From Sphingobacteriaceae bacterium (lineage in GTDB: Bacteria; Bacteroidota; Bacteroidia; Sphingobacteriales; Sphingobacteriaceae): a stretch of DNA of 64,000 nucleotides. The translations under genes were made by a program, and so were the position numbers. Position 1 is the stretch's first letter. The number at the start of each line of letters is the position of its first letter. Positions 1 to 8,500 of this stretch are shown one piece after another. Below the pieces are notes generated by a model. That model was given only the letters and a program-made list of their open reading frames with translations, was not told the DNA's origin and did not search any database. The stretch is from positions 682,001-746,000 of the forward strand of contig JAGIAD010000029.1 of NCBI GenBank assembly GCA_017745075.1, written 5' to 3'.

Positions 1-63
1 ACAACCTATTTTAAGCCCTAAAAATTGTCGATTTTTATCTTTAAAATTTAACAAAAAGAAATC

Positions 64-1896
64 ATGAAACACCGCCTTCTTTTACTGTTTGCCGTTTTAT
101 TATCGCTCGCAACAAAAGCCCAGGATTTTAAATACGCTTTTGTAACCGATACACATGTGGGATCACCTACAGGGGAAGAAGACCTTAACCGTACCGTTGC
201 AGATATCAATGCTCTGAAAGACATCGATTTTGTAATTATTACCGGCGATATTACCGAAATGGGCACCAACAATGAGCTCAAATCGGCTAAAAATATCCTT
301 TCCAAATTAAATAAACCCTATCACATTATCCCGGGCAACCACGATACGGGGTGGTCAGAATCAGGAGGTGTAAATTTCATTAAGGAGTTTGGTGCCGATA
401 AGTTTATTTTCGATCATAATGGTTACCGTTTTATTGCCTGCGCCTCTGGGCCATACGTACGGATGAGTGACGGACATATTCCAAGAGACGCCACAGTCTG
501 GTTAGACAGTGTACTTAAAGCCACCCCTAAAAGTATGCCCATTGTTTTTGCTAACCACTATCCTTTGGATAACAGTTTGGACAACTGGTATGAAGCAACA
601 GACCGTTTAAAGAAATACAACATCCAATATGCAATATGTGGCCACGGCCATAATAACCACCCCTATAATTTTGAAGGCATTGAAGCTACCATGGGCCGGT
701 CTAATTTAAGGGCAAAAGACAGCATTGGCGGATACAATATTGTGAGCATGACCAAAGATACCGTCTTTTTTCAGGTCAAAAAACCGGCACAGGAAATTCT
801 TCCGGTTTGGCGCAAGATTGCCTTGAAAACTTTTATAGCTGATCAGAAAAAATACGACCGTCCCACTTTCGCACTCAATACCAAATATCCGGCTACGAAA
901 GAAGTTTGGTCATACCACTCCAGTGCCAACGTGGTAAATACCCCAACTTACGCTTCTAACAATGTTATTTTTGGGAACAGTTTAGGTTTGGTAGAAGCCC
1001 TAAATAAGGTTACCGGCAAAAAAGTATGGACGTTTAAAACCAAAGGAGCCATCTACTCTTCTCCTGTAGCGGTAAACGGAACCGTTATTTTAGGTTCGGG
1101 CGATGGAAACATTCACGCACTCAATGCAAAAACCGGGAAAGAAATTTGGCATAAAGAAACAACGAATTCGGTATTGGGATCGCCGGTGGTTAACGGCCAA
1201 CAGGTATATATTGGTGGCAGCGATAATACTTTCAGGGCTCTGGATATTAAAACCGGAAAAGAAATATGGGCATTTACCGAAGTTGAAGGCACCATTGTAG
1301 GCAAACCGCTTATTTATCAGGGTAAAATTATTTTTGGATCGTGGGGAAGGCATTTGTATGCGCTCGATATCAACACGGGTAAACTGCTCTGGAAATGGGA
1401 TAATGGCCAGGCCAACAGGATGTTTTCCCCGGCAATGGTAACTCCGGTTGCCTACCAGGGCATTGTATACATTGCAGCTCCCGATCGTTATTTAACAGCC
1501 ATTGATGCCAAAAATGGCAGTACGCTATGGCGGAATAAGGAAGCTACAGTACGCGAATCAATCGGCCAATCGGCAGATAGCACCCTTATTTATGGAAAAA
1601 CCATGCAGGACGAAATTGTGGCCTATAAAGCACAGGCGCAAGATCCGGGTATTTTATGGCGCTATAATGTTGGTTTTGGTTACGAGCATGTGCCTTCAAT
1701 GCTGATCGAAAAAGATGGTAAGGTATTTTTTGGCACAAAAAACGGCGTGATCTACGCCATTGATCCCAAACAGCAAAGTACAGTTTGGGCACACAAAATT
1801 GATAATTCAATGATCAACACGGTAAATGTGATCGACAGTAAAAATATCCTCGCCAGTACCATGGATGGCAAAGTGGTCTGGCTTAAAACAAATTAA
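64..1896 (+). CDS. Secreted metallophosphoesterase fused to a PQQ-type beta-propeller
   Basis: The protein (610 aa) starts with a signal peptide (about residues 1-20, ending LATKAQ), so it acts in the periplasm or outside the cell. Residues 24-235 form a calcineurin-like phosphoesterase domain with all the metal-binding motifs visible: DTH at 29-31, GD at 61-62, GNHD at 91-94, NH at 164-165 and GHGH at 193-196. From about residue 280 to the end come repeated blades with the pattern ALD/N-x-K-T-G-K-x-x-W, typical of PQQ-like (BamB/quinoprotein type) propellers. Known family members hydrolyse phosphoesters; the substrate here is unknown. The propeller could bind a ligand or partner, but this is inferred. 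A weak Bacteroidota -7 box (TATCTTTA, 36-43) lies upstream. The gene is monocistronic and convergent with the susCD unit; a palindromic repeat separates them. Confidence 0.88.
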   Translation: MKHRLLLLFAVLLSLATKAQDFKYAFVTDTHVGSPTGEEDLNRTVADINALKDIDFVIITGDITEMGTNNELKSAKNILSKLNKPYHIIPGNHDTGWSESGGVNFIKEFGADKFIFDHNGYRFIACASGPYVRMSDGHIPRDATVWLDSVLKATPKSMPIVFANHYPLDNSLDNWYEATDRLKKYNIQYAICGHGHNNHPYNFEGIEATMGRSNLRAKDSIGGYNIVSMTKDTVFFQVKKPAQEILPVWRKIALKTFIADQKKYDRPTFALNTKYPATKEVWSYHSSANVVNTPTYASNNVIFGNSLGLVEALNKVTGKKVWTFKTKGAIYSSPVAVNGTVILGSGDGNIHALNAKTGKEIWHKETTNSVLGSPVVNGQQVYIGGSDNTFRALDIKTGKEIWAFTEVEGTIVGKPLIYQGKIIFGSWGRHLYALDINTGKLLWKWDNGQANRMFSPAMVTPVAYQGIVYIAAPDRYLTAIDAKNGSTLWRNKEATVRESIGQSADSTLIYGKTMQDEIVAYKAQAQDPGILWRYNVGFGYEHVPSMLIEKDGKVFFGTKNGVIYAIDPKQQSTVWAHKIDNSMINTVNVIDSKNILASTMDGKVVWLKTN

Positions 1897-1908
1897 CAGG
1901 CATAAAAA

Positions 1909-2062
1909 AGAGGCTGTACCATACGTATAAAATGTCATCCTGAGCTTGTCAAAGAACCTTTTTAAATCCCTTAAAGGCGTTTCGATACTTCGTCAAGCTC
2001 AGCACAGGCTAAGCTCAACGTGACAAATTAAAAGTGAAATTACACCTTATGATACAGCCTCT
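1909..2062. repeat. Nested palindromic element (MITE-like, GTCAT class core)
   Basis: The outer ends form an inverted repeat: AGAGGCTGTA at 1909-1918 and TACAGCCTCT at 2053-2062, extended by CATA/TATG-type matches inside. Within it lies a second inverted unit running from GTCATCCTGAGC (1934) to TGAC (2024), of the same class as copies near 22.2, 44.2, 60.5 and 63.8 kb. It fills the gap between two convergent genes and may also serve as their terminator. No coding potential was seen. Confidence 0.75.
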
Positions 2063-2082
2063 GTCAATTATTTTACATCATA

Positions 2083-3927
2083 TTACCAGCCAGCGGTTTG
2101 CGTAAGCTTAAAGCCTTTTTCCTGGTATTGAATAATCTGCGCTTGTCCGACAGGAGCTAAATAAGCTCTGTCTGTAAATGCATTTCGGTTCGAAGCATTG
2201 GTAACCATCCAATAACCAACCATAGCCGCAGCATTGGTACCATCATAGGTAACAATGGTACCATCGGCTTTTTTTACCTTAACATTTCGCGCTGTTGCGT
2301 TTGCAGCCGTTAAATAACTTGGCGCCTCAGCCTGCACATTTACCCATGGCCCAAGGAAATAATCGGGATTGGTACTGAAATCCATATTATTAAGTTTTTT
2401 CCAGCGTTTTAAATCCAGTAAACGGGTATGTTCAAAAACAAATTCCATACGGCGTTCTCTACGGATTTCCCAGATGAGATCCGGAACATCTGCATCTTTC
2501 GCCGGATCAACAGGGAGTGCGCCCAGTGTTAAAGGCGCTGTTTTTAATACCCCTTTTGCGGCAGCAGCAGCATCAAGCGGACGGTTCCTGATGGCATTTA
2601 TTGATTTATTCAGATCAGATTGCGTGATGGCTGCGCCTGAATAATACTGAGCCAATACCGCTTTTGCTTCAATCCAGTTTAACACCACTTCGGCCAAACG
2701 CATTACAGGCGCATCACTTGTATTGGTGTTACTGCCCCAGGCGGCAGGGTACGTTTTTCCAATATAAGTAAGTGCTTCCCTTGAGGCAAATTTAAAACCA
2801 TAAAGTAAAGTTGCTGAAGGAACCAGCGCTTTATCATAAAATGATGCTTCGAAACGTGGATCCCTTGTTTTTACCAGATCGGCAATGGTAAATGAATTAG
2901 CACCTGCAACCGACGAATTTTGCCATACTTTTCCATCATTGAGAAGAAAAGATTTAATCAAAACCAAATTGGCATCAACACCAACTACTTCTGTTCCGTT
3001 TTGATAAGAACCTATACTGTGCGTAACGGCTAAGGCAGCATCGTAAGTCCTGTACAGCAGTACCTCCGGGTGCCCGGCTAAATTATCGCTCGAGAACAAC
3101 GATTTAAAATCGCGGGTAAAATTATATTTATTGCTGTTGATCACATAATCACCGGCTTCTACAGCGAATTCTAAATATTTTTTGGCCCTGGCCGCGTCTA
3201 AACCATGATAATGTTCATAAGTCCCTTCGAATAACATGAATCTCGAAATAAATGCGGCAGCAATATATTTGTTTAAAAACTGTGCTCCATCATTATCACG
3301 CATGTTGGCCATTACATATTTAAAATCATCGTACACCTTATCCATCACCACACCCCGTGGATCTCTGTCTTTATATAAAGTTGGTAGATCACTATCTAAA
3401 ACTTCTTTATCAAAGTAAGGTACATCACCAAAAACACTAACCAAACGGCTATATTCAAAGCCCCTAAAAAACCGCGCAACAGCTGTCCAGTGGTTATAAG
3501 CTTCGGTAGTAATTTTTGGTTTCGCCAAATCGTTTAAACGGGCCAACATTACATTTGATTTTCTAACCCAGGCAAAATCCCAGGTTGGGCCGGCATAGGT
3601 ACCTAACCAATCGGCAGCTTCAGAAACAGAGCCCCTTGAAGTAGGCACACTGCTTTCAAAACTGGTTTGTGCGTTTTTCCCGGTTAAATCATCCGAGAAA
3701 GTATACCCCCTTACCGGTGCATAATCCACTCCAAAACCAGAGTTATAGCCATTAAAATAGTTGGTATAATAAGCGTTGGCATACATGCGGATGTCGTCTT
3801 CACCGCGCCAGTATTGTCCATCTATATATGATGTTTGTGGCGTACGGTCTAAAACATCCTTATTACAAGATACCAGAAACAGGGCGACCACAACTGGCAA
3901 GCCATATATGTATTTAAAATATTTCAT
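2083..3927 (-). CDS. SusD/RagB-family outer-membrane lipoprotein
   Basis: The protein (614 aa) has a lipoprotein signal ending in LVSC, with lipidated Cys21, so it is predicted to sit on the outer membrane surface. The start of the mature part (NKDVLDRTPQT) and the later stretch IWEIRRERRMEFVFEHTRL are typical of the RagB/SusD superfamily. SusD proteins bind substrate and form a lid on the SusC transporter. The gene follows its susC partner with an 11-bp gap and was clearly co-transcribed with it. No substrate can be assigned because no glycoside hydrolase, protease or lyase is in the unit. Length is normal to slightly long for the family. Confidence 0.95.
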   Translation of the reverse strand: MKYFKYIYGLPVVVALFLVSCNKDVLDRTPQTSYIDGQYWRGEDDIRMYANAYYTNYFNGYNSGFGVDYAPVRGYTFSDDLTGKNAQTSFESSVPTSRGSVSEAADWLGTYAGPTWDFAWVRKSNVMLARLNDLAKPKITTEAYNHWTAVARFFRGFEYSRLVSVFGDVPYFDKEVLDSDLPTLYKDRDPRGVVMDKVYDDFKYVMANMRDNDGAQFLNKYIAAAFISRFMLFEGTYEHYHGLDAARAKKYLEFAVEAGDYVINSNKYNFTRDFKSLFSSDNLAGHPEVLLYRTYDAALAVTHSIGSYQNGTEVVGVDANLVLIKSFLLNDGKVWQNSSVAGANSFTIADLVKTRDPRFEASFYDKALVPSATLLYGFKFASREALTYIGKTYPAAWGSNTNTSDAPVMRLAEVVLNWIEAKAVLAQYYSGAAITQSDLNKSINAIRNRPLDAAAAAKGVLKTAPLTLGALPVDPAKDADVPDLIWEIRRERRMEFVFEHTRLLDLKRWKKLNNMDFSTNPDYFLGPWVNVQAEAPSYLTAANATARNVKVKKADGTIVTYDGTNAAAMVGYWMVTNASNRNAFTDRAYLAPVGQAQIIQYQEKGFKLTQTAGW

Positions 3928-3938
3928 CTTCTTAATTT

Positions 3939-6900
3939 TTAAAAATTCAACTGAACACCAAACGAGACACTTTTAAAAGCAGGGATTCCGGTTCCTGTAC
4001 GGCCGCTATTGTAATTTGACTGATCCCATACAGAATATCCGTTAACACTTTCAGGATCGATCGGTAAATCTCCTAAATGATCCCAGGTAAAGAAATTCTC
4101 AAGCGCGGTATACACCCTTAGCGAAGTAATTCCTACTTTTTTGGTCAGCATTTGAGGAAAAGTATAACCAACGGTTAAATTTTTCAATCTTAAATACGCC
4201 ATATTTAACAGGTATCGATCCTGAACCTGCATGTTATTGGTGGTTCCGCTGGCTGCATTGTTATAGGCAGCAGGGTAAAACGCATCTGGTGTTTGCGGTG
4301 TCCAATAGTTACCTGCAATGGCTTCTGGCATGGCACCATCGGCGGAGTTAAATCCTGGGATGGCTAAAAATCCGGCGCCCCAAATTTTACGGCTTCCAAC
4401 GCCCTGAAAAAATGCACTGATATCAACGCCTTTAAAATCGGCCCCCAATCTGAAACCATACTCATACCTTGGATTGGAATTTCCGATTACTTCTAAATCG
4501 CCGTGATTAGCCAGCGTACCATCTCCGTTACTGATTTCCCCATCGCCATTTACATCGATGAACTTAACATCGCCAGGGCCAAAGAAAAAAGTTGATGAGT
4601 TTTGCAAAAACGGCTGATAAACTGGCTTTTCTCCATTTGGTCCGGCTTTTAATTTATAGGCCTGCTTGCCGGCGTTTAACTTACTCTCGGCATTGGTTAA
4701 GGTAATTAAAAATGGTTTGCCCGAGCTATTCAATTCAAAATCGCTGGTCTGATACAACCTATCTGTACGGTATCCCCAGATTTCGCCGATATCCTTACCA
4801 TTGTAATTGCCGGTAACCTGTGTTCCGGAGCCATAAGCACTTAATCTTGTTCTGGCATCAGAAATATTGCCTTTGAAATTAATACCCAAACCATTTTTAA
4901 ACCTGTGGTTAAAGTCTAACGTTAATTCCCAGCCCCTGGTTTGTAAGGCCCCAAAGTTACCTTGCGGTGCTCCTGCTCCAAAAGTAAAAGGAATGCCTTC
5001 CTGAGGCACAATCATATTATCGGTATTTCTTTGGAAAACATCAAAAGCAACATTTATCTTATTGTTTAACAAGGTTGCATCCAATCCTAAATTGGTTGTT
5101 ACAATATCCTGCCATTGAATAGCTCCCTGAATTGCGTTTGGCGTACCTACAAAATTTACCTTGGCACCATTTGCGCCGATCCAGCTCGATTGTCCGCTTG
5201 GCATGATTGGGATATACAGGTTGTTCGGCACTGTCTGATCGCCAATCGAACCCCATGAACCTCTGAATTTTAACTGATTTAAGATTGGTTTAGTCCAGGC
5301 CATAAAACGCTCTTCGCTGGCTACCCAGCCCGCAGAAAATGAAGGGAACCATCTCCACTGCAGATTGGTAGGAAATTTTGAAGAACCATCGTAACGTAAG
5401 TTAGCTTCAATGAGGTATTTATTTTTAAAGGCATAATTGACACGTCCAAAATAGCCCAACTGCGCCTCCCATTTTTTATCTGATCCTGCAATATCTATTC
5501 CTCCTGGTATAATTCCCATTACCGCTGAGGAAGGGATTACGGTTTGTACACCGGTACCAAACCTAAACTGCGGATTATAGATATCGGCCAAATTGGTGAT
5601 CTGACCAAACTGCGATTCTGCTGTAGAAGCCACACGGTTTAAACCTAAAATAAATTTAAAATCGTGACCTTCTTCCAGATTTAGGTTATAGGTGGTAAAG
5701 GCATTAATGGTATGACTAAAAAAGTTCGTGGCAGACCTTGCATAATGATCGGGGCTCGAACCAGGTGTAGTGTACATATCCAGTGACAGATCGTAGGCAG
5801 CCATGGCGCCTGCTGTTGTACTTGATACCACCTGCCCCTGATCGTTTACATAAACAGGTGTGCCGCTTGCATCTAAACGTGCTTTAGGTGCTACCCATGA
5901 GTTTCTCGCAGTAAACCGCGTGCCTGGTCTTTTCCAGTCTTCATTCTGGTTGGTAAAGGTATAATCAAAATCTACCTTCCAGTTTTTTAAGATATTAACC
6001 GTAGTACCTAAGTTTACATTGGCATAATTTAATAAAATGTTGGCGGTATTTGCTGAAGCTACCTCGCTTTCGGGACTACGGATCATATCTCCGTTTTCAT
6101 CCCTGCCAAGTGGATATAACGAGCTCCATCGATATAAATACAGCCATGGATCGGCAGTAGTAGAATTGGTGGTATAGGCATACTGTTTATTCCTTCTTGA
6201 ATAAAGTGCACCGCCACGAATAGTAAGGTATTTATTAATTTCACTTGAAATCTTAAACGAAGCATTATAACGTGTAAAACGATCTTCTTTAGCGGGTTTT
6301 AACATCCCGCTCTGATCAAGCAGGCCGAGCCCTATATTATACGATGTTTTTCCGCTGGTACCACCAACTGACAGGTTGTGTTGTTGGGTAGGTGCCCATT
6401 CTTTGATCATGTAATCGTAAGGGTCGTAAGTTCTTACACCCATTTTAAGATTAGCGCCCTGCACATACCAGTCCCTTCCAAATACAGTAGGATCATCCGG
6501 ACCGATTGTACCACCGTATTTTTCTTTCCAGGCCACTGCTTTTTCATAGCTTGCCCGATCTACATAATAAAATGCACCAACCGGGGTGGTTACTCCTACA
6601 CGCTCAGCAGCATCAACAGTATATTTCAAACCGTTCACGTCGGCCATTTTTAAATCTTTCCAAACGTTTTGGAATGAAAAGTTATTTGAATAAGTGATAG
6701 ATGGCTTATCGGAACCCGAACCTTGTTTAGTGGTGATTAATACCACACCAAAAGCAGCCTTAGCCCCATAAATTGAAGAGGCAGCTGCATCTTTCAAAAT
6801 TGTGATCGATGCGATATCGTTGGGGTTAACCAATTGGATACTCGGAATTTCGACATTATCCACTAAAATTAAAGGGGAACTTCCACCGGCGAAGGAGGCA

Positions 6901-7406
6901 AGTTGCCCCCTGATTTTGATGATCGGATCAGAACCGATTTCGCCACTTGGAACAGTTACACTTAAACCAGATGCCGCCCCCTGAAGCGCCCTGCCTACAT
7001 CGGCAATCGGTCTTCCTTCCAGGGTCTTTTTCACATCAATGGTAGAAACAGCTCCTGTAAGATTGCCTTTGCGCTGGGTTCCATAACCCACCACCACAAC
7101 ATCATCCAGTCCTTGTGCATCTGTTTTTAAACTTACATTGATAATTTTGGCTGTGCCAACAGTTTTTTCGGTAGTTACATAACCGATATAAGAAAATACC
7201 AGTATACTGCCGTTTGTAGCACTGATGGAGTAACTCCCGTCGACATTGGTTTGCGCAACAGTAGTGCTGCCCTTAACCCTGACAGAAACCCCTGGTATGG
7301 GCCCATCTTCTGATGTAACCTTACCTGTAATGGTAATTTGTTGCGCAATGGCATGGGCCACCAGCAAAAACATACCTAGAAAGATTGAAAGTAATTTTTT
7401 TTTCAT
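3939..7406 (-). CDS. SusC/RagA-family TonB-dependent outer-membrane transporter
   Basis: The protein (1155 aa) has a signal peptide (ending AIAQ), then a carboxypeptidase-regulatory-like beta domain (about 23-110), the SusC signature DDVVVVGYGTQ, a plug domain (about 115-235, with ILKDAAASSIYGAKAAFG) and a C-terminal beta-barrel ending in VQLNF. It lacks the N-terminal STN domain used for signalling to anti-sigma factors, and no ECF sigma/anti-sigma pair is nearby. With the following SusD it would import a ligand of unknown type. Two ACGCA/CCGCA-type direct repeats lie upstream (7451-7466 and 7564-7578) and suggest control by the DeoR regulator at 13.4 kb. Its N-terminal domain is very similar to that of the susC ending at 10123, suggesting duplication. 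Confidence 0.96.
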   Translation of the reverse strand: MKKKLLSIFLGMFLLVAHAIAQQITITGKVTSEDGPIPGVSVRVKGSTTVAQTNVDGSYSISATNGSILVFSYIGYVTTEKTVGTAKIINVSLKTDAQGLDDVVVVGYGTQRKGNLTGAVSTIDVKKTLEGRPIADVGRALQGAASGLSVTVPSGEIGSDPIIKIRGQLASFAGGSSPLILVDNVEIPSIQLVNPNDIASITILKDAAASSIYGAKAAFGVVLITTKQGSGSDKPSITYSNNFSFQNVWKDLKMADVNGLKYTVDAAERVGVTTPVGAFYYVDRASYEKAVAWKEKYGGTIGPDDPTVFGRDWYVQGANLKMGVRTYDPYDYMIKEWAPTQQHNLSVGGTSGKTSYNIGLGLLDQSGMLKPAKEDRFTRYNASFKISSEINKYLTIRGGALYSRRNKQYAYTTNSTTADPWLYLYRWSSLYPLGRDENGDMIRSPESEVASANTANILLNYANVNLGTTVNILKNWKVDFDYTFTNQNEDWKRPGTRFTARNSWVAPKARLDASGTPVYVNDQGQVVSSTTAGAMAAYDLSLDMYTTPGSSPDHYARSATNFFSHTINAFTTYNLNLEEGHDFKFILGLNRVASTAESQFGQITNLADIYNPQFRFGTGVQTVIPSSAVMGIIPGGIDIAGSDKKWEAQLGYFGRVNYAFKNKYLIEANLRYDGSSKFPTNLQWRWFPSFSAGWVASEERFMAWTKPILNQLKFRGSWGSIGDQTVPNNLYIPIMPSGQSSWIGANGAKVNFVGTPNAIQGAIQWQDIVTTNLGLDATLLNNKINVAFDVFQRNTDNMIVPQEGIPFTFGAGAPQGNFGALQTRGWELTLDFNHRFKNGLGINFKGNISDARTRLSAYGSGTQVTGNYNGKDIGEIWGYRTDRLYQTSDFELNSSGKPFLITLTNAESKLNAGKQAYKLKAGPNGEKPVYQPFLQNSSTFFFGPGDVKFIDVNGDGEISNGDGTLANHGDLEVIGNSNPRYEYGFRLGADFKGVDISAFFQGVGSRKIWGAGFLAIPGFNSADGAMPEAIAGNYWTPQTPDAFYPAAYNNAASGTTNNMQVQDRYLLNMAYLRLKNLTVGYTFPQMLTKKVGITSLRVYTALENFFTWDHLGDLPIDPESVNGYSVWDQSNYNSGRTGTGIPAFKSVSFGVQLNF

Positions 7407-7450
7407 AAACCCTAGTTAATGATGTTTGTTGTTAGTTTGGATTCATAAAC

Positions 7451-7466
7451 ACGCATAATAACGCAT
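7451..7466. promoter_or_regulatory. Candidate DeoR operator: ACGCAT direct repeat
   Basis: ACGCAT occurs at 7451-7456 and again at 7461-7466, a period of exactly 10 bp, upstream of the susC starting at 7406. The same arrangement occurs twice beside the DeoR gene. Assignment to that regulator is inferred. Confidence 0.5.
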
Positions 7467-7563
7467 ATTCCTGAATTTTAAGTAAATATCATAATTGTTT
7501 TCCACTTATTTACAAATATTTAAGCGGTTAACATTGTAATTAGTTTGATATTATTGCAAAAAA

Positions 7564-7578
7564 CCGCACAAAAGCGCA
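7564..7578. promoter_or_regulatory. Candidate second DeoR operator (CCGCA/GCGCA repeat)
   Basis: CCGCA at 7564-7568 and GCGCA at 7574-7578 are spaced with a 10-bp period, as in the ACGCA repeats, but each half differs by one base. It lies about 160 bp upstream of susC, between that gene and the terminator of the DUF4397 gene. Confidence 0.4.
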
Positions 7579-7621
7579 ATTAAATAGGCTCTAATCTTAT
7601 TTTAATGCGGTAACTTTTAAT

Positions 7622-7654
7622 AAAAAAAAGCCACCACTAAACTAGTGGCGGCTT
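7622..7654 (-). terminator. Intrinsic terminator of the susCD-DUF4397 operon
   Basis: Stem arms 7628-7639 and 7643-7654 pair over 12 bp with one mismatch and a 3-base loop. On the minus strand they are followed by a run of eight T. It lies 25 bp after the DUF4397 stop codon. Confidence 0.8.
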
Positions 7655-7678
7655 AAACTAAAACAACAGAGACAAAAA

Positions 7679-8476
7679 TTATCTGATCAGAAAAAAGGAG
7701 ACATAAGGCCTTCGTGGCGCGGTAGTAATGCCATTATAACCACTGGCAAAAATGGTATATACCCTTTGATTTAGGAATGTGCTTGCACTGGTGTAATTGG
7801 CCAGAACAGTTGCACTTGTTATGGCCGCCCCGGCAGGCCTGATTTTCCAGGTTTTTGATTGTGCCGATCTTAATTTAATTTCATTGGTAATACTCAAATA
7901 ATTCACATTACCCGCAATCAGCGAATCTTTTGCATGATCAGTAGCGCTGGTTCCGTAATACAGATCTACCGATGGAACATTAGGCATCAGGTTAATAAAC
8001 CTGTATTTACAATATGCCGTATCGGGTCTGACGAAACTCTCTTCCGTTAACACATTTTTGGTAAAGGCAGCAGTATCTGTAATGTGGGCAACATAATTTT
8101 TGCCTGCCTGGATTTGAAAAGTAGTGCTGTAAAGTACCAGTGAATCCGTTCCGTCATCTTTCTTTTTCGGAAGGATAATGGAAAGCTTTAAATCCCCGGG
8201 GCTTACCGCCAGAAAGTCGGCAGTAGAACTACCCCCGGTGTTGTACCCGCCACCAGGAAAAGGCGTGCGGGCTGTAATTACATTACTTACCCTTTTATCG
8301 TTAATTTTAATGGCTACTGCTCTATTGTTATAATAATAGGATACATAATTTACCTTCAACAAAGCCTGATCGCTGGTTAGCTTTTCAGTTTCACCATAAT
8401 CGAGTACGTTTTTAGTGCAACCTGTTAAAGTCAGCGCAATAAACAGGCCCACAATTAAGTAAGAAAATATTTTCAT
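7679..8476 (-). CDS. DUF4397-type lipoprotein, third gene of a susCD operon
   Basis: The protein (265 aa) has a lipoprotein signal with lipobox LTGC (Cys20). The rest is beta-rich, with features of the DUF4397 family: a stretch resembling RFINLMPNVPSVDLYYG (about 158-174), and phrases such as VSPGDLKLSI and ASGYNG. DUF4397 proteins are surface lipoproteins of unknown function often found after SusD genes. It follows the SusD gene by 24 bp and precedes a strong terminator, so it is the last gene of the operon. It probably forms part of the SusCD surface complex, by inference from position only. No catalytic motif is visible. Confidence 0.82.
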   Translation of the reverse strand: MKIFSYLIVGLFIALTLTGCTKNVLDYGETEKLTSDQALLKVNYVSYYYNNRAVAIKINDKRVSNVITARTPFPGGGYNTGGSSTADFLAVSPGDLKLSIILPKKKDDGTDSLVLYSTTFQIQAGKNYVAHITDTAAFTKNVLTEESFVRPDTAYCKYRFINLMPNVPSVDLYYGTSATDHAKDSLIAGNVNYLSITNEIKLRSAQSKTWKIRPAGAAITSATVLANYTSASTFLNQRVYTIFASGYNGITTAPRRPYVSFFLIR

Positions 8477-8500
8477 CTTGATATTTTTTAATTAATAAAA

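Noticed and set aside
3236..3418. Antisense open frames within susC, susD and groEL
   Set aside because: These frames lie opposite real genes, have no start context or family features, and mirror the codon bias of the true strand.
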